Under the pieces are notes generated by a model. It saw only the letters and a program-made list of their open reading frames with translations, had not been told where the DNA came from and ran no database searches. The translations under genes were made by a program, and so were the position numbers. Below, piece by piece: positions 41,209 to 49,227 of a stretch of 64,000 bases of DNA. The DNA comes from Elusimicrobia bacterium GWB2_63_16 (GTDB taxonomy: Bacteria > Elusimicrobiota > Elusimicrobia > Elusimicrobiales > UBA9959). The stretch spans positions 1 through 64,000 of the forward strand of contig MGTZ01000030.1 of assembly GCA_001799715.1 (NCBI GenBank), written 5' to 3'. The first letter of the stretch is position 1, and each line of letters starts with the position of its first letter.

Positions 41209-43488
41209 GTGGCCCCCATCGTAAGGAAGAAAATTCTGGTAAAGGGCGTCGTGCAGGGCGTCGGTTTCCGCCCGCACGTCTATAAGCTGGCGGCCGAGTA
41301 CGCGCTGGGCGGCTGGGTGCGCAACGACGCCTCCGGCGTCACGATTGAGGCCGAGGGCCCCGGCCCCGACGTGGAAGCGTTTATCAGGGACCTCGACGGG
41401 CGCCGCCCCGCCGCCGCCAGGGTGGATTCAGTGGTCAGCCGCGCCGTAGCCCCGGTCGGGGGCAAAACCTTTGCCATTACTAAAAGCGGGGGAAAAGCGC
41501 CGGCGGCGGCCATCATCCCCGCCGATCTCGCGCTCTGCTCCGACTGCCGCCGGGAACTGCTGGACCCCGCCGACCGCCGCTACCTGTACCCGTTCACCAA
41601 TTGCACCAACTGCGGCCCCCGCTTCACCATAGTCAAAAGCGTGCCTTACGACAGGCCGGCCACCACGATGGCCGCCTTCAAGATGTGTCCCGACTGCCTG
41701 CGCGAGTACGGCGACCCGCTGGACCGGCGCTTTCACGCCCAGCCCAACGCCTGCCCGGTCTGCGGCCCTTCGGTGACCCTGGACCTCGGCGGGAAAACCA
41801 TTAAAGGACCGGCCGCGCTGGAGCGGACGGCCGCCCTGCTGGCCGCGGGGCGCATAGGCGCCCTGCAGAGCCTCGGCGGCTTCCACCTGGCCTGCCGCGC
41901 CGACTCGCCGGCCGCGCTGAAGAAATTACGGTCCGCCAAGAGCCGCCCGCACAAACCTTTCGCCGTCATGGTCCCGTCGCTGGCGGCGGCGCGCAAGCTG
42001 TGCCGCATCTCGGCGGCGGAGGCCGCCGCGCTCACTTCCACCGAGGCCCCGGTGGTCATGCTGCGCCGCAGAGGCGGGGAGTTTTCCGAGCCGGCGCCGG
42101 GGCTCTCGCGGCTCGGAGTAATGCTGCCCTATACCCCGCTGCACGCGGCGCTGTTCGCGCTGCTGGATCGGAATGGTTTCGCGGGGCCGCTGGTCATGAC
42201 CTCCGGCAATTTCCGCGACGAGCCCATCTGCAAGGATAAGCCCGAGGTGGCGGCGCGGCTCCGGGGCGTGGCCTCCTTCACCCTGTACCACGACCGGCCC
42301 ATACATAACCGCGCCGACGACAGCGTGGCTTTCGAGGCGGCGGGGGAGATCCGCCTCGCCCGCAGGGCGCGCGGCTATGTGCCGGCGGCCGTAAAGTTGG
42401 CCGCGGCCGGCCCGTCCGTAGCGGCCTGCGGCGCCGACCTGAAGAACACTTTCTGCCTCACCCGCGGTTCCGAGGCTTTCCTGTCCCAGCATATCGGCGA
42501 CTTGGCCGAGCCGCAGAACCAGGCTTTCTTCGGCGAGACGCTGGCCAATATGCGGCGGCTGCTCAAGGTCTCCCCGGCGCTGGTCGCGCATGACCTGCAC
42601 CCCGACTACGCCTCCTCGGCCCTGGCGCGCGCCCTGCCCGGGCGCAAGGTGGCCGTGCAGCACCATGCCGCCCATGCCCTCAGCGTGGCGGCCGAGCACG
42701 GCCTCCGCGAGCCGTTCATCGCCCTGGTCTGGGACGGCACCGGTTACGGCACCGACGGCAAGATCTGGGGCTCGGAGCTCCTGATCGTAGACCGCAAGAC
42801 CTGGTCCAGGGCCGGCCATCTTAAATATTTCCGGCTGCCCGGCGGCGACGCCGGCGCCCTCAAGGCCTGGCGCCCGGCGCTGGCGCTGTTCAAGGACGCC
42901 TACGGCGCCGGGTGGAAAAAGAGCACGGGGCGGCTATTCGCGGGGTTGCCCGCGGCCGAACTGCGTACCGTGGACCGCATGACGGACGCCGGGGTTAACT
43001 CCCCGCTCACCTCCAGCATGGGCCGGCTCTTCGACGCCTTCGGCTTTATCGCCGGCGTCAGGGCGGAGGCCACGTACGAGGCGCAGGGCCCCATGGAACT
43101 GGAAAGCCTGCTGCCGGCCAGGGCCGCCGGCGCCTATAAGTTCGAACTGCGCCGCGAGGCGGGCCTCCTGGAACTGGATCCCGCGCCGGCCATAAGAGCG
43201 GCGGTGGGCGACCGTCTGGCCGGCAGGCCGCCGGCCCTGATCTCGGCGCGCCTGCACTCCGGGCTGGCGCTGGCGGCCGCCGGCTCCGTAGAGGCGGCGG
43301 CGCGGGCGCGCGGCCTGAAGACGGTGTGTCTCTCCGGAGGCGTGTTCCAGAACCGCGCGCTGCTCGAGGGCGTCACGGCGGCCCTGCGAAAAAAAGGCTT
43401 CACGGTATATTCCAACCGCCGGGTGCCCGCCAACGACGGAGGCATCGCCCTGGGCCAGGCCTGGTACGCCCTGCGCGGCTATAGCTGA
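41209..43488 (+). CDS. hypF: Carbamoyltransferase HypF
   Basis: Makes carbamoyl-AMP and transfers the carbamoyl group to HypE. 759 residues with all domains in order: acylphosphatase (VKGVVQGVGFRPHVYKLA, 1-95), two zinc fingers (LCSDCRREL, NCTNCGPRF, MCPDCLREY, ACPVCGP; ~105-180), YrdC-like (~200-380; PHKPFAVMVPSL, MTSGNFRDEPICKD) and Kae1-like C-terminal domain (VQHHAAHALSVAAEHGL, LVWDGTGYGTDGKIWGSE, VCLSGGVFQNRALLEGV). GTG start one base after the preceding stop. Last gene of the hyp operon; a repeat element starts at its stop codon. Confidence 0.97.
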   Translation: MAPIVRKKILVKGVVQGVGFRPHVYKLAAEYALGGWVRNDASGVTIEAEGPGPDVEAFIRDLDGRRPAAARVDSVVSRAVAPVGGKTFAITKSGGKAPAAAIIPADLALCSDCRRELLDPADRRYLYPFTNCTNCGPRFTIVKSVPYDRPATTMAAFKMCPDCLREYGDPLDRRFHAQPNACPVCGPSVTLDLGGKTIKGPAALERTAALLAAGRIGALQSLGGFHLACRADSPAALKKLRSAKSRPHKPFAVMVPSLAAARKLCRISAAEAAALTSTEAPVVMLRRRGGEFSEPAPGLSRLGVMLPYTPLHAALFALLDRNGFAGPLVMTSGNFRDEPICKDKPEVAARLRGVASFTLYHDRPIHNRADDSVAFEAAGEIRLARRARGYVPAAVKLAAAGPSVAACGADLKNTFCLTRGSEAFLSQHIGDLAEPQNQAFFGETLANMRRLLKVSPALVAHDLHPDYASSALARALPGRKVAVQHHAAHALSVAAEHGLREPFIALVWDGTGYGTDGKIWGSELLIVDRKTWSRAGHLKYFRLPGGDAGALKAWRPALALFKDAYGAGWKKSTGRLFAGLPAAELRTVDRMTDAGVNSPLTSSMGRLFDAFGFIAGVRAEATYEAQGPMELESLLPARAAGAYKFELRREAGLLELDPAPAIRAAVGDRLAGRPPALISARLHSGLALAAAGSVEAAARARGLKTVCLSGGVFQNRALLEGVTAALRKKGFTVYSNRRVPANDGGIALGQAWYALRGYS

Positions 43489-43489
43489 A

Positions 43490-43590
43490 GGGGACGCTGC
43501 TTCCTATCTTCCTAATTGTCTGCTGGCTTGAAAATTCTACAGATAGCGCAACCGCGCCGAAAGGTTAGGAAGATAGGAAGCAGCGTCCCC
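43490..43590. repeat. GGGGACG hairpin repeat element B (101 bp)
   Basis: Perfect 26-bp inverted repeat: GGGGACGCTGCTTCCTATC... (43490-43515) and its complement ending CAGCGTCCCC (43565-43590), 49-base loop. It begins at the hypF stop. Size and ends match element A (11670-11772), but the inner arms differ. It is REP/MITE-like and probably mobilised in trans. Confidence 0.85.
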
Positions 43591-43611
43591 TGCCTGGCCA
43601 GTCGCCGGGGG

Positions 43612-43650
43612 ACAAAAAAACAGCCCTTCTTTCGAAGGGCTGTTTTTTAT
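43612..43650. terminator. Bidirectional terminator between hypF and the C11 peptidase
   Basis: AACAGCCCTTC-tttc-GAAGGGCTGTT with an A-run before and a T-run after. It serves the two convergent genes. Confidence 0.92.
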
Positions 43651-43665
43651 TTCAGCGGCTCTGTC

Positions 43666-45060
43666 TTACTTCGCGGTCAGCCACTGCATGAACTCGTCCC
43701 ACTTGCCTTCGCGCGACCAGGCCAGTTCGCTGTAGTCCGCGTCGAAGCTGTAGCCGGGCAGGTAGACGCCCAGGCCGTAGGCCTTCTCGAACTTGGCGCC
43801 GGTGGTGCCGTTGTCGATGAGCACCTTGTCGTAGAAGTGCTTCATCGTCTCCGCGGTCTTGGCCTTCAGGGCGGCGTTCTGCGTCCTGGCGTGCACCAGC
43901 TCCATGAAGTTGGTCAGGTCTTTGGACCCGGCCCCGCCGAAACCGACGGCCGCGTCGCGGGCCGCGGTCAGCACGGCCTTGTCTTCCTTCATCGCGAGTT
44001 CGGCCCACTGGTCCAGCAGCTGGCGGTACTTGGCCAGGCCGGAGGTGCGGATGGCGCTCTGCGTGGTGGCGGTGCCCTTGGGCGCGTAGAAGGCCTTGTA
44101 GCCCTGCACGGCCGCGGCGGCCATCACGTCGGGGGTCAGCCCGGCCTGGTTGGAGTGCACGCGCGAGAGGAACTCGTTATAACCCCAGCCGTCGCCGGGC
44201 TCGTTCTCCTCGGACCCCACGGTGATCCTGGCGGTGTCCTTGAGCTCGTAGGCCACTTCGGCCATCTGCATCAGGCAGGCGTCGGAGGCGTAGATGTCCA
44301 CGCCGCCCATCTCGCGGATGGCCTGCGCCAGCTGCGGGGTGGAGATGTGGTTGTTGGTCTCGTCGTCGTAGGAGATGCCCTTCACGGCGGGGAACAGGTC
44401 CAGGCCTTTCTCCCAGCCGGAGCCGTGGTTCCAGCCGATGAGCATGTATTTCTTGGCGGGATAATTAGCTTTCACCCATTTGCCGAACTCGGCGAGCTGC
44501 TTCCAGTCGCCCATGTCCACGGAGCCCAGGTCCTGCAGGAGCGTGGAGGAGAGCGACGCGTTGTCGCCGTCCTTGACGATGAGGTAGCGGCGCGTACCGG
44601 TCCAGTCGGTGGAGGCGTCCTTGGCGTTGCGCATCATCATCGGGGGCATGTTCCAGCCGGGGTTGGGCCAGCCGGGATGCGGCACGGGGGAACCGTAGCC
44701 CCAGTCGTCGTAGTAGCCGCCGCCGGGATAGTCGGGGTAGGAGGGCTCGCTGTACTTCATGCGCGCCGACTGGGTGATGATGTTGATATTGTCGGTGGGC
44801 CCGAAGACTTCCATCTCGTTCATGTCCTGGATGACATAGCTGGAGAGGTTGTTCTTGCCGTTGATGAAGACCATGATGGTCCATTCTTTCACGGTCCGGG
44901 CGTCCCGCGGGGCGGACGGGGCGGGGACGGAGACTTCGGACGACTTGGCCTGCGCGACGATGTCCTTAACGGAAGGCAGGCTGTCGAAGTCGAGTGCGGC
45001 GGCGGGGGCGGCCAGGAAGGCCGAGGCCAGCAGCAGCTTGCTGATGTCGAGTTTCTTCAT
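43666..45060 (-). CDS. Secreted clostripain-family (C11) cysteine peptidase, second copy
   Basis: 464 residues from the ATG at 45060; the track's start at 45222 is an extension without a signal peptide. I choose 45060 because it gives MKKLDISKLLLASAFLAAPAAA, a Sec signal, behind GGAGAG. The peptidase domain begins VKEWTIMVFINGKNNLSSYVIQDMN. Catalytic H212 is in IGWNHGSGW and C262 in YASDACLMQMAEVAYEL. A Pro/Gly/Tyr/Trp-rich insert (~106-140) is absent from the paralogue at 11786-13147. Monocistronic and convergent with hypF. Confidence 0.92.
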   Translation of the reverse strand: MKKLDISKLLLASAFLAAPAAALDFDSLPSVKDIVAQAKSSEVSVPAPSAPRDARTVKEWTIMVFINGKNNLSSYVIQDMNEMEVFGPTDNINIITQSARMKYSEPSYPDYPGGGYYDDWGYGSPVPHPGWPNPGWNMPPMMMRNAKDASTDWTGTRRYLIVKDGDNASLSSTLLQDLGSVDMGDWKQLAEFGKWVKANYPAKKYMLIGWNHGSGWEKGLDLFPAVKGISYDDETNNHISTPQLAQAIREMGGVDIYASDACLMQMAEVAYELKDTARITVGSEENEPGDGWGYNEFLSRVHSNQAGLTPDVMAAAAVQGYKAFYAPKGTATTQSAIRTSGLAKYRQLLDQWAELAMKEDKAVLTAARDAAVGFGGAGSKDLTNFMELVHARTQNAALKAKTAETMKHFYDKVLIDNGTTGAKFEKAYGLGVYLPGYSFDADYSELAWSREGKWDEFMQWLTAK

Positions 45061-45258
45061 GCGGTAACTCTCCTTATGTTCATTGAACGGCACTATAATG
45101 ATATTCTTTTGAGCTAAGCCTGATATGGGCTCATGGACCCAGCCCCGCCGCGTTATTAGGCCCAGGCCGGCGGGGGACTTTGGTCCTATGACGGGCGTCA
45201 AAGCGGCGCTTGACCGCGGCAACGCAATGTGTTACCATTCCTGTAAAGGTGGCACACA

Positions 45259-45669
45259 ATGAAAGATAAACTCGTGCGGTTCGGCGTTTCACTGGAGGGG
45301 GAGCTGCTGCGGCGTTTCGACGCCTACATAGGCGCCGAGGGCCATGACAACCGCTCGCAGGCCATAGCCGGCCTGATACGAAAGGAGTTCGTCATCGACG
45401 CTTTCGACCGCGGCGCGGCCGTGGCAGGCGCCGTTACGGTAGTCTACGACCATCACCGGCGCGAGACCGTAAACCGCCTGCTGGACATACAGCACGACCA
45501 CGGTCCCATCATCATCTCGGCCCAGCACGTACACCTCGACCACGACAACTGCCTGGAGATCATCGCGGTGAAGGGCGCTGGCGCCAGGGTCAGGGAACTG
45601 GCCGCCGCGCTCAAAGCGGTGAAGGGCGTGAAGCATTCCACGCTCAGCGTCACGCTCGCGGGCAAATAA
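45259..45669 (+). CDS. nikR: Nickel-responsive regulator NikR
   Basis: 136 residues. Ribbon-helix-helix N-terminus (LVRFGVSLEGELLRRFDAYI, DNRSQAIAGLIRKEF) and ACT-like nickel-binding domain. The square-planar Ni ligands are conserved: H79, H90, H92 and C98 (SAQHVHLDHDNCLEI), offset by three from E. coli H76/H87/H89/C95. It represses nickel uptake when nickel is bound. It heads an operon with an outer-membrane-like protein and a NicO-type permease. An AAAGGTGG Shine-Dalgarno precedes the ATG. I saw no clear GTATGA-type operator. Confidence 0.96.
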   Translation: MKDKLVRFGVSLEGELLRRFDAYIGAEGHDNRSQAIAGLIRKEFVIDAFDRGAAVAGAVTVVYDHHRRETVNRLLDIQHDHGPIIISAQHVHLDHDNCLEIIAVKGAGARVRELAAALKAVKGVKHSTLSVTLAGK

Positions 45670-45679
45670 AGGGGGAATC

Positions 45680-46417
45680 ATGAAACTTCTCATAACCGCC
45701 TTGCTGTTGTCGGTTTTAGTCGCCCCGGCGGCGGCTTTCCATCCGCTCATCGGCGAGGATACCGGTTTCCTGGGCAAGGACGTGCGCCAGGTAGAACTGG
45801 GGCTGGACCACTCCGTGGAGCGGCAGGGGGCGGATACCTATTCCACCACCGGTTCCGCCGAGATCTCTTACGGCCTGTTCGACAAGGTCGACCTGCTGCT
45901 CAGCGCGCCGTGGCAGGGCTGGACCTCGCACGGCCTGTCGCGCAGCGGTGTGGGCGACGTTTCGCTGGAGGCAAAGTTCGGGGCCGGCAGGGCCGCCGGC
46001 TGGGACCTGGCGCTCAAGCCCGGCTTCTCGCTGCCCGCGGGCGACGAGGGCAGCAGCCTCGGGGCCGGCAAAGGCGGCGTCTGGCTGTACGGCGTGGCCG
46101 GCAGGTCCTACGGGCCGCTGCAGTACTACCTCAACGCCGGTTTCCTGCTTAACCGCAACTCCGTGGGCGAGGAGGAGCACATCCTCAAAGCCTCAGCCGC
46201 GGCCGCGCTGGAGCTGTTCCCGAAAGTGCTGGCCTCGGCCGAACTGGCGGCGCAGACCAACAGGGACGCGGCCTCGGTCTCCCACCCCGTATCCTCGGTG
46301 TTCGGGCTGATCTGGTCACCCTATCCCGCGCTGGATTTAGACGCCGGCGTGAGTCTGGGCCTCACCCGCCCGGCAGCGGACCTCGGTCTGCTGCTGGGCC
46401 TGACGCTGCGCTTGTAA
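45680..46417 (+). CDS. Predicted outer-membrane protein in nikR operon
   Basis: 245 residues with a signal peptide (MKLLITALLLSVLVAPAAA). The remainder reads as beta strands (AEISYGLFDKVDLLLSAPWQ, GDVSLEAKFGAGR, GPLQYYLNAGFLLNRN) ending GLTLRL, similar in style to transporter-like barrels of the MetA-phenol type. Located between nikR and the nickel permease with 10-13 base gaps, so it may be a nickel-specific outer-membrane channel. That role is inferred from position only. Confidence 0.8.
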   Translation: MKLLITALLLSVLVAPAAAFHPLIGEDTGFLGKDVRQVELGLDHSVERQGADTYSTTGSAEISYGLFDKVDLLLSAPWQGWTSHGLSRSGVGDVSLEAKFGAGRAAGWDLALKPGFSLPAGDEGSSLGAGKGGVWLYGVAGRSYGPLQYYLNAGFLLNRNSVGEEEHILKASAAAALELFPKVLASAELAAQTNRDAASVSHPVSSVFGLIWSPYPALDLDAGVSLGLTRPAADLGLLLGLTLRL

Positions 46418-46430
46418 TTACGGGAGATAT

Positions 46431-47126
46431 ATGCAGAACGCGACTATATTGCTGACCGCCGCTTCGCTGGGCTTCATTCATACCGTGCTGGGCCCCGACC
46501 ATTACGTGCCTTTCGTGGCCCTGGCCAAGGCCCGCAGCTGGTCCAGGGCCAAGACGGCCCTGATCACCTTCCTGTGCGGCCTGGGCCACGTGCTCAGCTC
46601 CGTGCTGATAGGTTTCGCGGGCATAGCCCTGGGCTCCGCGGTCTCTAAACTGGAGTGGATAGAGGGCCTGCGCGGCGACGCCGCCGGCTGGCTGCTGCTC
46701 TCGTTCGGCCTGGCCTACATGGTCTGGGGCATCAAGAAGGCGTGGAAGGGGGAGGCGCACTCCCATCTCCATTCGCACGGCGAGGAGCCGCACGCCCACT
46801 CCCATTCGCACGAGGCCGCCCATACCCACCCGCACGCGGAAAAACCTTCCGTCACGCCGTGGGCCCTGTTCATCATCTTCGTCTTCGGGCCCTGCGAGCC
46901 GCTGATCCCGGTGCTGATGTACCCGGCGCTGAACACCGGCCTGGGCCTGGCCGCGGCCGCCGCGGCGGTATTCTCCCTGGTGACCATAGCCACCATGATG
47001 TCCGCAGTGTTCCTGCTGCTCTGGGGCTTCAAGCTGTTCCCGGCCGAAAGGCTGGAGCGCTACGCCCACGCCCTGGCCGGCTTCGCCGTGTTCGCCTGCG
47101 GCGCGGCCGTGAAGGCCGGGCTGTAG
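46431..47126 (+). CDS. Nickel/cobalt permease-like membrane protein (NicO / UreH type)
   Basis: 231 residues, about six TM helices. The first helix carries GFIHTVLGPDHYVPFVALAKA, the HxxxxDH-like signature of the NiCoT/NicO/UreH group, and the third LCGLGHVLSSVLIG. A cytosolic or periplasmic loop (~105-140) is histidine-rich, with about 11 His in 30 residues, a typical metal-buffering segment. Third gene of the nikR operon, so nickel uptake or efflux is the likely job, supporting [NiFe] hydrogenase maturation by the nearby hyp genes. Confidence 0.88.
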   Translation: MQNATILLTAASLGFIHTVLGPDHYVPFVALAKARSWSRAKTALITFLCGLGHVLSSVLIGFAGIALGSAVSKLEWIEGLRGDAAGWLLLSFGLAYMVWGIKKAWKGEAHSHLHSHGEEPHAHSHSHEAAHTHPHAEKPSVTPWALFIIFVFGPCEPLIPVLMYPALNTGLGLAAAAAAVFSLVTIATMMSAVFLLLWGFKLFPAERLERYAHALAGFAVFACGAAVKAGL

Positions 47127-47146
47127 GTCCCCGGCGGGGCTGTATT

Positions 47147-47155
47147 TGGTAAAAT
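47147..47155 (+). promoter_or_regulatory. Extended -10 promoter of the M15 peptidase gene
   Basis: TGGTAAAAT ends 10 bases before the ATG at 47166. No Shine-Dalgarno. Confidence 0.55.
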
Positions 47156-47165
47156 ATAGCGCCGC

Positions 47166-47981
47166 ATGAGACTACTCCTGCTTTTCTCCATCGTCCTCAA
47201 CATGCTGCCCGCGCCGCTCCTGGCGCAGGGGCTGGGCCCGGTCACCGAAGAACCTCTGGAGCTGGATTCGCCCGCCCTGCTGGAAAGATTGGGCGCCCTC
47301 CCCGAATATCCCGCCACCGAGGCCCCGCTGACCGAAGCCGAGGTCAGCGACCTCGAAGAGGACGAGGAATACATCTATATCAGCAGCGGTCTGGCCCACG
47401 CGCCCGCCCCGGTAAACCTGGGCGGCAACGGCAGCCTGACCCTGACCCGCCACGACAATGGCGAGAAAACTACCGCCCGCTACCGCCGCAAGGACGGCTC
47501 CTACGACGAAGGGGAACTCAGGCGCCTGGACCGCGCCATGCGCTGCAGCCTCACCGGCCGCGAGATCAGAATGTCGGTGAAACTCATAGAACTGCTGGAC
47601 GCCATAGAGGACAAGTTCGGCAAGCGCGGCCTGGTGCTGCTGAGCGGCTACCGCACTTCCAAGAACAACCACCGCACCCCGGGCGCCGCCAGGGAGAGCC
47701 TGCACATGCTGGGCTGGGCCGCCGATATCCGCATTCCCGGCTACAGCTCCACCAAGGTAAAGAATTTCGCCCGCCGCAAGGCCGCGGGCGGCATCGGCTA
47801 TTATCCTTATAAAGGCTTCACCCACCTGGACGTGGGCAAACGCCGCTACTGGGTTATGGGCCGCCCGCCGCGGCGCCGCCGTGCCCGGAGGCCGCGCGCC
47901 GCCAGGCCGGCGCAGCGCAAGCAGGGCAAAACCAGCGCCCGCAAGCCCGCACCCCGCAAAGCTGCCCCCCGAAAATCCTGA
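47166..47981 (+). CDS. Secreted M15/DUF882-type murein peptidase
   Basis: 271 residues with a signal peptide (MRLLLLFSIVLNMLPAPLLA). An acidic linker is followed by the DUF882/M15 peptidase domain (~125-235): LVLLSGYRTSKNNHRTPGA, the zinc-ligand region SLHMLGWAADIRIPG and GFTHLDVGKRRYW. MepK-like enzymes of this type cut peptide crosslinks in peptidoglycan. The C-terminal ~45 residues are Arg/Lys/Pro/Ala-rich, a basic tail that could bind the wall or acidic polymers. Separate from the nikR operon by its own promoter. Confidence 0.9.
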   Translation: MRLLLLFSIVLNMLPAPLLAQGLGPVTEEPLELDSPALLERLGALPEYPATEAPLTEAEVSDLEEDEEYIYISSGLAHAPAPVNLGGNGSLTLTRHDNGEKTTARYRRKDGSYDEGELRRLDRAMRCSLTGREIRMSVKLIELLDAIEDKFGKRGLVLLSGYRTSKNNHRTPGAARESLHMLGWAADIRIPGYSSTKVKNFARRKAAGGIGYYPYKGFTHLDVGKRRYWVMGRPPRRRRARRPRAARPAQRKQGKTSARKPAPRKAAPRKS

Positions 47982-48017
47982 CGGCCGCGCCAACCGGCCT
48001 CCCGCGCTCCCTTTCCG

Positions 48018-48046
48018 TTGACAGCGGCGGGGGGAAATTATATCCT
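48018..48046 (+). promoter_or_regulatory. Upstream promoter candidate, 120 bases before irr
   Basis: Perfect TTGACA, 17-base spacer, TATCCT. The transcript would include a TTTCCGGC/GCCGGAAA stem (48081-48124) before the irr promoter. Confidence 0.5.
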
Positions 48047-48128
48047 TGCCGCAGGGGCACTTACTGCATATTGTTCATTGTTTCCGGCGACTGCCGGCCC
48101 TTCTGCTTTGCGCCGTGCCGGAAAGGAC

Positions 48129-48157
48129 TTGACAATGTCTAAAAATAGATGTAGTAT
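48129..48157 (+). promoter_or_regulatory. Promoter of the Irr-like regulator, leaderless
   Basis: Perfect TTGACA, 17-base spacer, TAGTAT, then 6 bases to the ATG. The spacer holds a partial dyad TCTA-AAAA-TAGA that could be an autoregulatory operator. Confidence 0.7.
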
Positions 48158-48163
48158 AGAAAT

Positions 48164-48571
48164 ATGGAAAAGATAAACGCCGCCCTCAAGGCCCTCGGCA
48201 TAAGGCCCACTCTGCACCGCCTCGCCGTGGCCAAGGTGCTGCTGCCCAACCGGGACCACCTGTCGGCCGACCAGGTCTGGGAGCTGGTGCGCCGGGAATT
48301 CCCGGCCATCTCGCGGGCCACCGTCTATAACACGCTGGACCTGTTCGCGGAGAAGGGCCTGGTCTGCAGGCGGGTGATAAAGCAGGGAACGGCCGTCTAC
48401 GACCCCGTCACCGAGCAGCACCATCACCTGGTGGAGGAGGAGACCGGCCGCGTCTACGACATCCCGTGGTCGCAGGTCAAGCTGCCGCTCAGGGTGTCGG
48501 TGCCCGGCTTCGACGTGGCGGAGTTCTATCTGGTAATGAAGGGGAAGAAGAAGTCATGCGGCGGGAAGTAA
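48164..48571 (+). CDS. Fur-family regulator, Irr-like
   Basis: 135 residues. Fur winged helix (LGIRPTLHRLAVAKVLL, SADQVWELVRREFPAISRATVYNTLDLF). The region after it reads YDPVTEQHHHLVEEETGRVYDIP. The triple His is retained, but the CxxC zinc site that follows HHH in Fur, Zur and PerR is absent. This matches Irr-type regulators, which have HHH and acidic residues there. It probably senses iron status. Followed 63 bases later by ferritin. The start codon coincides with the predicted transcription start. Confidence 0.88.
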   Translation: MEKINAALKALGIRPTLHRLAVAKVLLPNRDHLSADQVWELVRREFPAISRATVYNTLDLFAEKGLVCRRVIKQGTAVYDPVTEQHHHLVEEETGRVYDIPWSQVKLPLRVSVPGFDVAEFYLVMKGKKKSCGGK

Positions 48572-48633
48572 CTGAAGGGGCAAGTCAGTATTTATAGCGG
48601 ATTCTTTATCAAAACGACCTTAAGGAGAATATT

Positions 48634-49131
48634 ATGGTTCCCAACAAAAAGATGGAAGCGTTGCTCAACAAGCAGATGAATGCGGAGTTCTACAACTCCC
48701 ACCTCTACCAGGCCATGGCCGGCTGGTTCGAGTCGCAGAACCTGCCCGGTTTCGCAGGCTGGCTGGAAGTGCAGGCCGAGGAAGAGCGCAAGCACGCGCT
48801 GAAGTTCTACAGCCACCTCAAGGAGCGCCGCGGCGCTATCCTGGTGGGGCCCGTGCCCGCCGTGCCCACCAAGTACAAGAGCGCGCTGGACGCCTTCCAG
48901 GCCGCCTACGACCACGAGGTGCACGTCAGCCAGGAGATCAACAAACTGATGGACGCGGCCCTGGCCGACAAGGATTACGCCATGGCCAAGATGCTGGACT
49001 GGTTCATCACCGAGCAGGTGGAGGAGGAGGCCAGCACCGACGCCATCCTGCAGCAGCTCAAGATGATAGGCAACTCACTCGGCAGCCTGATGTACATAGA
49101 CCGCCACGTGGGCAAGCGCAAGGCCGCCTGA
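48634..49131 (+). CDS. ftnA: Ferritin (FtnA type)
   Basis: 165 residues, four-helix ferritin with no heme Met obvious. Ferroxidase ligands are in QMNAEFYNSHLYQAMAGWF (Glu), VQAEEERKHALKFY (E, E and H) and TEQVEEEASTDAIL. Stores iron as mineral in a 24-mer. Strong AAGGAG Shine-Dalgarno. Paired with the Irr-like regulator upstream, which may control it. Confidence 0.95.
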   Translation: MVPNKKMEALLNKQMNAEFYNSHLYQAMAGWFESQNLPGFAGWLEVQAEEERKHALKFYSHLKERRGAILVGPVPAVPTKYKSALDAFQAAYDHEVHVSQEINKLMDAALADKDYAMAKMLDWFITEQVEEEASTDAILQQLKMIGNSLGSLMYIDRHVGKRKAA

Positions 49132-49154
49132 GCCGCTCGGTCCCGCAGCGCCGG

Positions 49155-49187
49155 GCCGGAGGGAGGGGCCCTCCGGCCTCCGCTTTT
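49155..49187 (+). terminator. Possible terminator after ferritin
   Basis: GCCGGAGGG / CCCTCCGGC stem with a 5-base loop; a short TTTT run follows 6 bases after the stem, so efficiency is uncertain. Confidence 0.5.
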
Positions 49188-49205
49188 CCCGCCGCACCGG
49201 CGAAA

Positions 49206-49214
49206 TGTTATCAT
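49206..49214 (+). promoter_or_regulatory. Extended -10 promoter of the 49228 SDR gene
   Basis: TGTTATCAT ends 13 bases before the ATG. No Shine-Dalgarno. Confidence 0.5.
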
Positions 49215-49227
49215 AGCGTCAGAGACT

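Noticed and set aside
37099-43488. hypA/hypB or hydrogenase subunit genes within the hyp region
   Set aside because: All ORFs between 37099 and 43488 are accounted for; none has HypA zinc or HypB GTPase motifs or hydrogenase large-subunit motifs.
45061-45222. N-terminal extension of the second C11 peptidase (MPRSSAALTPVIG...)
   Set aside because: It would bury the clear Sec signal MKKLDISKLLLASAFLAAPAAA; the ATG at 45060 has a Shine-Dalgarno.
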